26,500 nucleotides of DNA, taken from a virus. The position numbers were made by a program, and so were the translations under genes. The stretch spans positions 1-26,500 of IMG/VR virus record IMGVR_UViG_3300034375_011142; one strand, 5' to 3'. Under the pieces are notes generated by a model. It was not told the DNA's origin, made no database searches, and saw only the letters and a program-made list of their open reading frames with translations. Below, piece by piece: positions 7,094-17,075 of this stretch (within the stretch, counting starts at the first letter, position 1; every line of letters begins with the position of its first letter).

Positions 7094-9042
7094 GGTAGAT
7101 ATCTAAATAGAGGTACTAAGTAAGTATTAACGTTCCCGCTACCATTTTGAGCGGGGAGAGCTACTGTTGATACTGATGGGGCATTTTCTTTATGGAAATA
7201 AAACGCTCCGTCCGCGCCTAGATAATGTGATTCGCTATTGGCTGTTCCTAAGCTAACTGGTTGAATGCGTTGTCCCAAGGTCGCAACTTCTGTGTTAAAC
7301 GCGTAGGCTGTGTTTGAACTATCAGTATCCTGAGCAGAAACAGCGTACGTACTGCCAAGGTCTGGATTTGTAATATTGCCGGCATTATTAAGAGTAAGGA
7401 AAGGTTTGTCTTTTGTAGAAAACGCTCTTTTATACTCAGTACCCACCTTAATAAATATTCCAGGAGCTCTGTACTTAACGTTATTATGGAGTATTTCAAA
7501 TCTTCTCCCCCCTTCAAATGCAGTTTTTAATTTTGCTCCTGTTATCCAGGCATTATTAGGATTTAGTATGTAGTCTTGGTCTCTAAGTACGAGCCTCTGT
7601 CTAAATCTTGCGCTAACTCCTACAAACCTATTAAACTCAAATCCTAGATTGTTTCTGCTGTCTGTTTCGGTAAGAGGTAGCCTTGTATTTTGAATAGATA
7701 GCTCAGCGTCACTTGTAAGTCGGGCAGCAAGTTCTTGTAGTCCATTTATCTCTCCGACAATTCGACCTCCTAACTGATATCTGTTTACATATTGTTCCAA
7801 CGCTACAGCAGAACCAGAAAATCTTAAGTTAAATATATTTCTAACATCTACTCCATCAAATCTTGCAATTCTAATTTGCCTATCTTCTACGCCCTCATTA
7901 AACTGCGTTTCATCTTTTTCTTTATCTAAAAATATGTATTTTGATTCTAAAGAGTCATATAAATAAAACCCATCAGGGCCGCCTTTTACAACATCATATA
8001 GATAATTTACAACAAAAATACTTGGTTTGTTTCCAGAATATAGATAATCTTCTTGTTTCTCTAAATATAAAGCACCGTTACCTGATGTGTTAGAGACAAC
8101 GCCTTCTTTTACTAATAGTCGTTCTCCTAGAATATACCCTGTTCCTCTAGAAGTAAATGTAATAGAGGCAATCTTAAACCTTCTTGTATAGAATCCTGTA
8201 TAGTACGATAGTTCTTCGGGTGCGTTGGTGGGGGGTAGTAGTAGTGTTCCAGACTGGTTCTCGCTGCTTTGCTGAGGAGTTACAAGCGTATATTCTTTAA
8301 CTACATTATTAGCAAAAGTAACTTTTACAAGTACATTAGTACTTAACGGGCTACTACCAGAATCCGCTGTATAGTTCCAAGTACCATTTGCATTCATCTG
8401 GAAGTCGTGGCCTGTTCCAAAAATGTTATTAGCAGGAGAACCAGCAGCATAGTCTGAGCCATTTAGTCTATAGGTAGTGACATTTGCTGTAGCGTAAATA
8501 GTTGGGTCTATTACAAATTCTACTGTTGCTAGGGCATTATTTGCTCCGCTTTTCTCCCCCTCTAAAACAACTCCTGAAACAGTTACATTAGAAATTAAAT
8601 TTTCAACTTCTCCTTGAGAGTTTGTTTGTCTAAAGAAAAATCCGTCTCCAGAGTTATTAATTTTAATTTGAGGTATAGATCCGTTCTCAGAGTATATGGG
8701 ACCATAAGCCTCGGCGTCACCCCCTACCCCCAGAGTATAAGTATCAAAAAATACTTTATTTCCAGTAGCAAAAGTGTAGTCTTTTGTAATAAATTTTGTT
8801 CTCTTTACTGCTTGATCTTGGTTATTAACTTTAGTTTTAAAAGTTTGAGAAGCAAGCGCTATAAGTTGAGCAGAAGGATTTGACTGAGACTCCGTACCGC
8901 TATTTACAAGAGAATTAATCTGAGAAGATAAAGAAAACAATTCTATATCATTTTCAATTCCCGGCGCATCTAATTTTTGAAGGGCCTCTTTAAGGTTAAT
9001 GTCTCTTTCAGAAAGATTTAATTTTTTACTTAATCCTGCCAT
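7090..9042 (-). CDS. Large virion structural protein
   Basis: This 650-residue protein belongs to no family that I can name. The N-terminal 50 residues are predicted helical and Leu-rich (LNLSERDINLKEALQKL), and may dock to a partner. After that the sequence is beta-rich. A GYI motif in a TSRGTGYILGERLLV segment near 297-310 resembles the G-x-G-Y pattern of the protein at 30-761. ALEQYVNRYQLGGRIVGEINGLQELAARL near 410-440 is a likely helical linker. The C-terminal 60 residues are Ser/Ala/Asn-rich. It is the last gene of the minus-strand structural block. The start at 9042 is well supported by AGGAGA 8 nt upstream and a TATAAATA late-promoter match just before that, within the short gap after the LRR gene. 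A tail or fibre component is likely, but the exact role is unknown. Confidence 0.85.
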   Translation of the reverse strand: MAGLSKKLNLSERDINLKEALQKLDAPGIENDIELFSLSSQINSLVNSGTESQSNPSAQLIALASQTFKTKVNNQDQAVKRTKFITKDYTFATGNKVFFDTYTLGVGGDAEAYGPIYSENGSIPQIKINNSGDGFFFRQTNSQGEVENLISNVTVSGVVLEGEKSGANNALATVEFVIDPTIYATANVTTYRLNGSDYAAGSPANNIFGTGHDFQMNANGTWNYTADSGSSPLSTNVLVKVTFANNVVKEYTLVTPQQSSENQSGTLLLPPTNAPEELSYYTGFYTRRFKIASITFTSRGTGYILGERLLVKEGVVSNTSGNGALYLEKQEDYLYSGNKPSIFVVNYLYDVVKGGPDGFYLYDSLESKYIFLDKEKDETQFNEGVEDRQIRIARFDGVDVRNIFNLRFSGSAVALEQYVNRYQLGGRIVGEINGLQELAARLTSDAELSIQNTRLPLTETDSRNNLGFEFNRFVGVSARFRQRLVLRDQDYILNPNNAWITGAKLKTAFEGGRRFEILHNNVKYRAPGIFIKVGTEYKRAFSTKDKPFLTLNNAGNITNPDLGSTYAVSAQDTDSSNTAYAFNTEVATLGQRIQPVSLGTANSESHYLGADGAFYFHKENAPSVSTVALPAQNGSGNVNTYLVPLFRYLP

Positions 9043-9050
9043 GTGTTATT

Positions 9051-9063
9051 TCTCCTATTTATA
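9051..9063 (-). promoter_or_regulatory. T4-type late promoter TATAAATA plus Shine-Dalgarno
   Basis: On the minus strand TATAAATA (9063-9056) is followed directly by the ribosome binding site AGGAGA (9056-9051, sharing one base) and, after 8 nt, the ATG at 9042. TATAAATA is the T4 late promoter core recognised by the gp55 sigma factor. The short distance to the ATG (13 nt from the end of the motif) is tight but seen in T4-like phages. Confidence 0.6.
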
Positions 9064-9065
9064 CA

Positions 9066-12000
9066 TTAAACGACGGGAACATCAAACAAGTCTATGGTTA
9101 TCCTACTCGAGTTTAATTCTCTTAATTTTGTTTTTAATGGGTCCTCTGCTCCACCGGAAAGAGTATCAAAGATATCGTTTAACTGCCAATTACTATAAGT
9201 TCCTGCAGAGATATCTGGTTTTGTTGCTTTAAGTTTTATTCTGAGATCTCTTAGTCTATTATCACCCATAATTTCATATACATCATAAGCGTCTTGAATA
9301 ATTCTTCTGATAGACAATCTACTTAGCGGATTATTTTCTAAGTTAATGGTTACTATTTCTGCTCTACCTGTAAACCCAGCATTTGAAGCTCCTGTTATAT
9401 TTTGAAGGGTCCCCGTCCTATAACAAGTAAGCAAATTACTTTGTAAATCTAAAATTCTTAACCTTCCCTGCCCAGTGTTTTTAAAATTAGGAATAAAGCC
9501 GCCTAAAGAGCAATCCTTCATGTAAATATACTCTACATTAGGACATCCGTTAAAGAACCCATCGCATTCAATGGCCTTTCTTCTAAAAGTAACAGATGTG
9601 TCTGAACTATAATTTAATGTTATACCTTCTCCTGTAGAGTTTGCTCCTACTACTACAATATACTCGTAGCTAGGATCTTCATTAAATACGGATCCAACTC
9701 TGCCTTTTAGTTGCCCACCAATATACACTTCATCACCGACTCGAACATATTTTTGCAAGTTAGTAACGCCTGCAGTTTTAAGAAGTATATTTCCAGCAGA
9801 TTGCGGGGCTCCTTTATAAGCCCTAGATTTAAATGTAGTAGAGCCTGAAACCCACTGTTCTTGTGAAATATTCCCGTACTCAGAGGTAGTACTCTTGTCA
9901 TCCCAGTTTAATGGCGCAAGAGCACTAAACACTGGCTTATTTTGCTTAGACGTATCTTGTGCCCAGCTTGATGGATACTTCGAAAGTAGAGAATCTGTTG
10001 TATAGAATCTTTTTAATATAGTGCTTCCGCTATTAATATTTAATGGGGCCATGTCTGGAACAATTGCTCCACCAACGTTTGTTCCAGAATACCTGATATA
10101 GATTTCCTGTACTCTTTTTGTTGATTTCACAGATAAAGCGCTTAGATCAAAGAATCTATTATTTTCAGCGCGCATTCTAAGCGCTAACGACTCACTTGCG
10201 CCCTGGGCTACTCCTGGAATTCTGGGGAAACGTCCTGACCAGCGCCCTGAGCTAATCGAAAGAAAAGCCATTTTAGTAAGCTTATCAAAGTCGTTATACC
10301 TAAACTTCATTTCATAATTTCTATTATTATTGATTTCTAAGGCCCTAATTACGGTCTCTGTAGTAGGGTGGAAGAAATTGAGCGGAAATATATATTTACC
10401 GGGTTCATTGGCTCCTGTGCCTCCCTGCGAGATTGAAAGACTACCTTCTGCGTAGCCCTCCCAATCAATTGCGCCAATATTTATATAATCTAATTTTGGG
10501 CAATCTTTAACGCTAAATAGTCTGCCGGTCCATCCACTGTTATAAGAAGCAATCGTTCTTAATTCCGACGCTTTTACAAAATCGTTCGAGTCGGTTGTGG
10601 TGGTAGTCGTACCAGGATTATATCTAATTTTTCTTTCTGGTCCATGAGCCCTAGTGTAAGTAAGATTCAATGATTCTAGTTTTTGCCAAATAAGAGAAGA
10701 TCCTGTTGCTAAGTTAAAAGCTATGTCGGTTTGGACGAAATCAATAACTTTAGCGTTAGTCAACCAGCCGGACCATGCCGTTGCCGCGCTAGTAGCTGCG
10801 TGACTGTATCTATTAAGAGCCGTTCCTCCGATAGTATCTGTGACGTTCATAACGCGTGCGGTGGTATTGGCCGGGTCGTTAATATTTCCAACCATTGTAT
10901 CATCTGTGCAAATGCCTCCAGCAAAGTTATTACTGTTGTAACCTAGATGGTCGACATTCCATGTAATTACTTTAAATTGTCCTATGAATTGTTGTTGTTG
11001 ATCGGCTGTATCTCCAGATGCCCATTGAATATTATCGCCGACATCCCGCATACTCCCACCAACTTGTGTCTGCCAAGAATAGTTTATCGAAAACTCCTGG
11101 TTGTTATTATTTAATTTAGGAATATTTCCGTATAGGTTTTTAACCCCGTTTTGAGATGTTGATATATCTATCTCTCCAAGATTGGGGAAAATAACAGAAA
11201 AATCTGGATTTGCAACTTTAAACCTTGAGCCTAATCTCAATATCCTTAGAGCAGTGAATCTTCTGATACCATTTGCAAGACCTGCTGCTCCGGTAAATGA
11301 GCCGTTATTGCCAGGGTTTAATCTTGTTTGATGGAGGAGGTGGCTTCCGGCCGTTGCAGTTGATAAAGTTCCGTCATACGAAGCTTTCTTTACTCCGCCA
11401 CCGCCTGCTTCAAATCCGCTATATGCTAGTATCTGTACCCCGGTCTGAACGGGAATGTTGGTGCTATTGTAGCTATTATATAGGTTTGGGTTAGTTTGCC
11501 AGTCGAACCATTCAATAATACCTTGGTCCCAAAATCTATTACCACGCAAATCTAGTTCTTCTAAAGTAAAGTGGTTTACCTTTAGCCACGTAGGAATGGT
11601 GGAAAGTCTATTATTCCGACAAGAAAATACTTTTAAGTTGTCGAACCCAAGTAAGCCTAGATCAGGAGTATTATCGTCCTCTTCTATTCCTAGTCCTTCC
11701 AACCTTAATTCCTCTACAATAGAAGGAGCACAATAGATATATAAATAAGCATCCTGGTTATTTCCAGTCTTTCCGGTGGTATTTATACTTCTAGTCATTG
11801 TGTTTCTAGAAGCTTCTAGAGAATTATTAAAAGTTTCTCCTGTAATTTTATAATTATCGCTTTTTCTTCTAAGCTCGTATCCAAAATAATATGGAGAAGG
11901 AGCGTTCCGAGTAAAGATTGTAAAGCTTGCAGAGTTGTTAATCTTAACTGGGACTCTTAGCGGAGAGTTTTTAGAGGCAAGAGCGTCTACAACCTGCAAC

Positions 12001-12653
12001 GAAGGACTAGACGTGTTAGGCGTTTGCATATAAACGGGAACCTTCACAATATTTGTAGGGCTTTCCGTAATACCGCCTTTAGGAACAAATAAATTTTTTG
12101 CTAATTTGAGACTAGAGTAGTGGCCTCTTCTTCTTACTCTTAGGGTTCCTCCATAGGAAGCATTAGTATATCTTCCATTTGTGTCTCTTTCTGCATTAAA
12201 TAAACTTTCTCTAGAGGTAGATACTGTTGCTGTCGAAAGGTTTCCTTTTTTGTCTTTAAATTTATATTCTATTGCGTTAGCGGCTATTCCGCCATGAAGC
12301 ATTATAATGTTATCAGAGTACTCGGAAGTAAGAAGGCTGCTTTTATCATTTTCTCCTATGTCTTTATTACTTCTAATCTGATTTTGAACGTCAATAGTTA
12401 CTGCCTCGTCTGTTTGTTCAAATAACGCAAGGCTATCGATCACTCTTTGATCAAGCCCAGCAATAAGTCTAATGTCTTCTTTACCCAGTCCTTCTGCAGC
12501 TAATCCTCTAATCTCATCTAAAGACTCTGGTGGCAAGAGCAAATTTCTTAAAGCTCTGTCCTGGTCTTCGGGATAAATTTCCGATAAGTTTAAACGATCA
12601 ACAAAACCGATTTTTGGCCTTGTTGCTTGCAAGAAACTAAAATATTCTGACAT
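9066..12653 (-). CDS. Giant leucine-rich-repeat virion protein
   Basis: This 1195-residue protein is probably a tail-fibre or adhesin-type structural protein built on irregular leucine-rich repeats. LRR-like units include LKVFSCRNNRLSTIPTWL (about 346), LEELDLRGNRF (about 366), LRILRLGS (about 470), LESLNLTYT (about 657), LDYINIGAI (about 719), VEYIYMKDCSLGGFIPNF (about 1041), LRILDLQSNLL (about 1066) and INLENNPLSRLSI (about 1100). They carry the LxxLxLxxN spacing in degenerate form, separated by Asn/Ser-rich loops. The N-terminal 90 residues are non-repetitive and partly helical (LNLSEIYPEDQDRALRNLL), likely a particle-docking region. The ATG at 12653 lies 6 nt after the stop of the upstream gene with no good Shine-Dalgarno sequence, so it is probably co-transcribed and coupled. 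LRR domains bind proteins or glycans, so a role in host contact is my inference. An LRR-containing baseplate protein is the alternative. Confidence 0.85.
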   Translation of the reverse strand: MSEYFSFLQATRPKIGFVDRLNLSEIYPEDQDRALRNLLLPPESLDEIRGLAAEGLGKEDIRLIAGLDQRVIDSLALFEQTDEAVTIDVQNQIRSNKDIGENDKSSLLTSEYSDNIIMLHGGIAANAIEYKFKDKKGNLSTATVSTSRESLFNAERDTNGRYTNASYGGTLRVRRRGHYSSLKLAKNLFVPKGGITESPTNIVKVPVYMQTPNTSSPSLQVVDALASKNSPLRVPVKINNSASFTIFTRNAPSPYYFGYELRRKSDNYKITGETFNNSLEASRNTMTRSINTTGKTGNNQDAYLYIYCAPSIVEELRLEGLGIEEDDNTPDLGLLGFDNLKVFSCRNNRLSTIPTWLKVNHFTLEELDLRGNRFWDQGIIEWFDWQTNPNLYNSYNSTNIPVQTGVQILAYSGFEAGGGGVKKASYDGTLSTATAGSHLLHQTRLNPGNNGSFTGAAGLANGIRRFTALRILRLGSRFKVANPDFSVIFPNLGEIDISTSQNGVKNLYGNIPKLNNNNQEFSINYSWQTQVGGSMRDVGDNIQWASGDTADQQQQFIGQFKVITWNVDHLGYNSNNFAGGICTDDTMVGNINDPANTTARVMNVTDTIGGTALNRYSHAATSAATAWSGWLTNAKVIDFVQTDIAFNLATGSSLIWQKLESLNLTYTRAHGPERKIRYNPGTTTTTTDSNDFVKASELRTIASYNSGWTGRLFSVKDCPKLDYINIGAIDWEGYAEGSLSISQGGTGANEPGKYIFPLNFFHPTTETVIRALEINNNRNYEMKFRYNDFDKLTKMAFLSISSGRWSGRFPRIPGVAQGASESLALRMRAENNRFFDLSALSVKSTKRVQEIYIRYSGTNVGGAIVPDMAPLNINSGSTILKRFYTTDSLLSKYPSSWAQDTSKQNKPVFSALAPLNWDDKSTTSEYGNISQEQWVSGSTTFKSRAYKGAPQSAGNILLKTAGVTNLQKYVRVGDEVYIGGQLKGRVGSVFNEDPSYEYIVVVGANSTGEGITLNYSSDTSVTFRRKAIECDGFFNGCPNVEYIYMKDCSLGGFIPNFKNTGQGRLRILDLQSNLLTCYRTGTLQNITGASNAGFTGRAEIVTINLENNPLSRLSIRRIIQDAYDVYEIMGDNRLRDLRIKLKATKPDISAGTYSNWQLNDIFDTLSGGAEDPLKTKLRELNSSRITIDLFDVPVV

Positions 12654-12659
12654 TTTAAA

Positions 12660-15600
12660 TTACTGTTCTTTATAGTTAAGAGTAACGGACATTCTTCCAG
12701 TACCGGCTTCTCCGGCTAAGTTAACATCTCTTGCTATCATAAATAAGGCCTTATTACCCCAGAAAGTAGGAGAAACAGACTCTGCGTTAATATTAAAGAG
12801 TTCTTTTAGGCTAATCTCTGTAGGAGTATCTTTAGAGATAAAGAAACTTCCTGCTGGGTCTCCTGAATCTTTAAACTTAAGGAACCTGAGTGGATAATCC
12901 CCAACACCTGAAAAGCCTGCTCCTGAAAGGGTAGTACGGCTAATAAAGCTTGCGCATTTTTTAGGCTTATATTCTGGGTCAGAACCAGTTGTTCCATCGG
13001 TTACATCGTAGTAAGAATTGTTTAAGACCGGAACTAATGCGTCAGGTTGAGAGAAAAGTTGAAGATGTTTTGTTGCAGCGTTTGACTTGTCTGAGCCTCC
13101 GCTATGAACTTGGTCAGAAAGGTCTGTACTAGTGCTAACAGTACATCCATGCGGAGTAAAAGGAAGCTGTACAATACCGTTTGAAGTATTTTTTCCAATA
13201 ACTATAGATCCGATTTCGGCCCCATCTTTAAATCTTGCAAAGACTCTAAATGGGAACGCTGTTGCTGGGACGACTTTTGATGCTTGGAGTTCCGCTGTTT
13301 TAGTTACCAGAGAAGTTTCATAGATACTCAACTGATTCCAAGCTGCTTCTACTGTTAGTCCGTTTGTTAATGCAAGACTATTAGGATTAGTAATTCTTAA
13401 TTTGTATAGTACTTGATTACCTGTACCTACAGTTCTTTGTTGCTTACCACCAGAAAAAACAGTACCTAGGAATACTTCGCCGGGGTCTGTACTTAGATTA
13501 AGTGTAAATGCAGAATTAGGATTTGGTGTACTTGCATTGTTGACTAATGCACCAAGCTCATCAGGCCATCTATCTCCAGATACTAAGTATAGAGCGGTGC
13601 CTTCAACACTAACGGAACAAGATCTTAATTGACGTTCTACTTTGCAGAATAAAGCTCTACAAGATCCTCCGTCTTCTCCTGGGACACCTGGTAGTTGAGT
13701 ATCAATTTCACCTAGATAGTCCCAGAATATTTCATTAACTTCGAGTCCGTCGGGCGACCTATTTGCCCTTCCATTTTGATTTAACATCAACACGTTAGTT
13801 TCTAAGGCCGGATCCTCAAAATCAACAGGAAGCCCTTCGTAATAAAGATAATCGTCTGGTTTTGGATTTGCCTTATCTTTTACAGCCCATTCATCATTGC
13901 TATTTTGAACAACAGCAACAGGTAAGTTTGAGTAACCAGCACCAGTGTCATCATTGCTATTATAAGTATTAGCGTAAGTTTCGTTAGGATTTAACACCCC
14001 AAACTCTGGTCCGTCTAAGGCACGATTTAGTAGAGACTGAGGATAAACAAAATTACTTGCGCTTGCCACTGGGTCTTCAGTGGCTATATCTCTAGGGAAA
14101 GTAATTCCAATCTGATAATCTGCAATGTGTCGGTTATCGCATCCAGGTGCGCCCTGAGAACAAGCAACTGTGTCTAAAATAGCATTTGCCGCACTAACAC
14201 TATCGTAATTTTTACCAGATCTAGAGGTAAAGAAAATATAAAACTCGTCGGCCTCAATAGGTACCGTAGAGATCATTGTGGTATCTTTTCTGAAGTTGGA
14301 AAGTTTTGTTACTATTTGCTTAGAAACAGTATCGCCATTGCCATCTAGCTCTTTATATTTATAGAGAAGTTGAGATTCCTTCCAGTCATTGTCTCTGTAC
14401 GAACCTTCCCAAACTGAATCGTTATCAGTTCTTAAAAGTATTGCTTCTGTGCTATTATAACCTTGAGGACTATTCTTATATTGATCCTTTGGATTTACAT
14501 AGGCTCCGTAAACGTCTTCTGCAATAATATGGCTAGCAAATAACGTGCCTTCGTTTCTTTCCCATCCACTATCGCCTCCTACGCCCCAGTTGTTAAGTTC
14601 AGGAAGGTTATCGTAAGAGTCTGGGTAAGTTGCAGAATCTACTCTTCCTGCATAGGAAATTGTAGGAACCGGGGAAGTTTCGTCTCTACCAAGAGACTGT
14701 AAAGCGCCGGGGTCTCTTTGATAATAATTAATTGAAAATTTTCCTCTAAAGGTTTGGGATTCTTTAACATCGCATCTATAGCTTTCTTGGAAAGTATATG
14801 CGTGCTCGCTGCATCCAAATTGATTTACAAACTTAATTTCTGTGTCTCTTGTTGAGTATATCGAAGCACTTACAGGAAATATCTCTTTTTTATTAGGTAA
14901 TACGGATCCTTCGTTATTTACAATTTCTTTTTTAGACTTAATTCCAAGCACAGTTCCCCATTTAGATATGGGAAATTCTGCAGTTGTAGGAGGAAAGTCA
15001 GCAGATGTTACCTCAGGTAAAAATCTTCCAGAGGCATTTCCAGACTCAATACTTACAGTGCCTTCGTCGCCACCATCGATGTAATAAGAAGCGCCGTACT
15101 TTTCAACAAACTGAGGTAGCTTTAGAACAGCGGGGCTTTCAACAAATACTCTGTACTTAAAAAAGAAGAAAGGATCTTGCAAGCAAGGTTGACCGATCTG
15201 GTTCTCAATAACTAAAGTATGAAGAGTTACCCATCTTGATTCGCCAACCTCTTGAGGAATGTAAGCATAGAATCTAGCTCCGATAGCGCCGTACCATCCA
15301 AACTCGATCTTATACATGGTGACCGTGTCGGGGTTGTAAATATATCCGCTATCTCCTGTAGAGTTAAGAGGGTCGCCGTTCATATTTCTTTGAGAAATTA
15401 CTGTCTCAAAAACTTTATAAACCTCGCCTTCTTCAACTCGATTTTCTAATGCGTTTGTTTCGTCTTCAGTTAGCTCATCTACATATTGTGCAATACCAGT
15501 GATCTTATCAATGAAGGCTTCTCTTTCTATGTACCTTGCCGCACTAAATAGCTCTGTGTTACCTAGAGAAACTGTAGATCTTCTAACAATAGAAAAGTCT

Positions 15601-17072
15601 GTTCCGTCTTTAAATCTAAAGAAATAACCATCAGAAAAGTTTTCTACACCAAACTCAAGAACTGTACCCGGCCCGGCGCCTTCTTCTGACACTCTAACAC
15701 CGTACGTAAATCCGCTAATTCTACCAGGTTGATATCTAAATGCTCTTTGAGACTGCAGGAACAGACCGGCATAACTAGATGGTCTAGACCCAATTATATT
15801 TCCTTCAGTTAGTTTATTACCTACCTGAGCAATTCTGTCATCGCTTTGTGACTTGGGCCAATCACTTCCAAAAATTAGAGACGTATATGATTGTGTCTTA
15901 TCTGTAATTAAATAATAAGGAAGCTTGTATTTATACTCTGGTGTGTTTACTCCAGGCTCTGATTCTAAAACCCTAAACTCCCAGTCTTTAAGATCTTGAG
16001 GTAAAGAATTATAGTCAATACCCCAGTACTCTTGCCAAATTTCTGTGTTATTATTGGTTTTTAATCTGTAGTGGCCCTTATTAGGCTCTTCCCAAGTGTA
16101 TCTTGTTGTTGCAAAGAAAAGTTTTCCTGGATACACATCAACTTCTTCAAACTCCGGTCCTTCAAGAATAGAGTTCCAGGGTGCTTGAGTTATATCAATT
16201 TTTATAACTTGATTTGCATCGTCTTCATTAGATTCATCAGCACTAAAGTTACGAAGCTCTCCTAAAGGCAAAGAAGGGATAAAAGAATCTGGTATCCTTG
16301 ATTGGTCGACATCCGTCCAAATTTGGTCCCAATAAAGCGGATCAAAATTTCCAGAGGCATCTTTAGGATAACCAAAGTCTATGTAGTTTACATTAAATCT
16401 TTTTTTCTCAACGTCGGTAAAATTATTTACCATGTGAGCAATAATGTATTGAGCTATTAAAGTCTGTAAGTATTGACCTTGGTTTCTAGATATATCTCCG
16501 GTGTATACTCCTCGTGTTAAATTTTCTAAAACTCTGTTGCCCGGGTTTCTATAAGGTACTGCATAAGAAGTTAAAACAATCGAAGACCCAGAGGCATTAT
16601 CGCGATTAATAGCGGCACGGTGAGGTCCTGCAGGAGAGTTCTTGAATTCCCAGTAATTTTCTTGTTGATTGTCTGGAAAAAAGTCATAGGCTACCCAATC
16701 TTTTTTATCTAGTCCGTAAGACGAAACATTTCCAAATATACCTTGTTGTGTTTCAGCTCTATTAACTCCTAAAAGAGACCTACTAACTTCACTTTGTAAG
16801 GGAAACTGCTCTCCGATGGGTAGAGTAGCGGGGAAACCTTTACTAAATTTATTTTTACTAGAAACTCCGAGTTTTTTGTACGTGTCAGGATCAGTAACAA
16901 CTGCTAGAGATCCGTCCTTAGAATAGTCTTTAGGATAATAGACTTTCTTTTCGCCTAAAAGTACTGCTCCTGATTCATTAAATAAAGAGCCACCAGCATA
17001 GCTAATTAATTGTAGCTCTTTGGTAAAGCTTCTCGGCGATTGCTGATGAGCTTTGATCTTTTTAAGCGCCAT
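12660..17072 (-). CDS. Very large virion structural protein, paralogue of the next gene upstream
   Basis: At 1470 residues this is the longest protein in the window. It shares four blocks in the same order with the 1059-residue protein encoded at 17076-20255: SEVxxSLLGxxRAE (here 94-107), FRYQPGR followed by GV (about 443-460), EFxWYGAxGA...RWV (about 588-620) and KYGASYYIDGGDxGTV (about 656-672). Between the first two blocks it carries about 330 residues, against about 65 in the paralogue, including a helical segment (QYLQTLIAQYIIAHMVNNF). The remainder is beta-rich with several cysteines in the second half (CRALFCKVERQLRSC). The start is supported by GGGAGGA about 11 nt upstream, which lies across the stop of the preceding gene. 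I do not recognise an enzyme. A baseplate or tail-periphery protein of T4-like marine phages is the best guess. Confidence 0.85.
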   Translation of the reverse strand: MALKKIKAHQQSPRSFTKELQLISYAGGSLFNESGAVLLGEKKVYYPKDYSKDGSLAVVTDPDTYKKLGVSSKNKFSKGFPATLPIGEQFPLQSEVSRSLLGVNRAETQQGIFGNVSSYGLDKKDWVAYDFFPDNQQENYWEFKNSPAGPHRAAINRDNASGSSIVLTSYAVPYRNPGNRVLENLTRGVYTGDISRNQGQYLQTLIAQYIIAHMVNNFTDVEKKRFNVNYIDFGYPKDASGNFDPLYWDQIWTDVDQSRIPDSFIPSLPLGELRNFSADESNEDDANQVIKIDITQAPWNSILEGPEFEEVDVYPGKLFFATTRYTWEEPNKGHYRLKTNNNTEIWQEYWGIDYNSLPQDLKDWEFRVLESEPGVNTPEYKYKLPYYLITDKTQSYTSLIFGSDWPKSQSDDRIAQVGNKLTEGNIIGSRPSSYAGLFLQSQRAFRYQPGRISGFTYGVRVSEEGAGPGTVLEFGVENFSDGYFFRFKDGTDFSIVRRSTVSLGNTELFSAARYIEREAFIDKITGIAQYVDELTEDETNALENRVEEGEVYKVFETVISQRNMNGDPLNSTGDSGYIYNPDTVTMYKIEFGWYGAIGARFYAYIPQEVGESRWVTLHTLVIENQIGQPCLQDPFFFFKYRVFVESPAVLKLPQFVEKYGASYYIDGGDEGTVSIESGNASGRFLPEVTSADFPPTTAEFPISKWGTVLGIKSKKEIVNNEGSVLPNKKEIFPVSASIYSTRDTEIKFVNQFGCSEHAYTFQESYRCDVKESQTFRGKFSINYYQRDPGALQSLGRDETSPVPTISYAGRVDSATYPDSYDNLPELNNWGVGGDSGWERNEGTLFASHIIAEDVYGAYVNPKDQYKNSPQGYNSTEAILLRTDNDSVWEGSYRDNDWKESQLLYKYKELDGNGDTVSKQIVTKLSNFRKDTTMISTVPIEADEFYIFFTSRSGKNYDSVSAANAILDTVACSQGAPGCDNRHIADYQIGITFPRDIATEDPVASASNFVYPQSLLNRALDGPEFGVLNPNETYANTYNSNDDTGAGYSNLPVAVVQNSNDEWAVKDKANPKPDDYLYYEGLPVDFEDPALETNVLMLNQNGRANRSPDGLEVNEIFWDYLGEIDTQLPGVPGEDGGSCRALFCKVERQLRSCSVSVEGTALYLVSGDRWPDELGALVNNASTPNPNSAFTLNLSTDPGEVFLGTVFSGGKQQRTVGTGNQVLYKLRITNPNSLALTNGLTVEAAWNQLSIYETSLVTKTAELQASKVVPATAFPFRVFARFKDGAEIGSIVIGKNTSNGIVQLPFTPHGCTVSTSTDLSDQVHSGGSDKSNAATKHLQLFSQPDALVPVLNNSYYDVTDGTTGSDPEYKPKKCASFISRTTLSGAGFSGVGDYPLRFLKFKDSGDPAGSFFISKDTPTEISLKELFNINAESVSPTFWGNKALFMIARDVNLAGEAGTGRMSVTLNYKEQ

Positions 17073-17075
17073 AGA

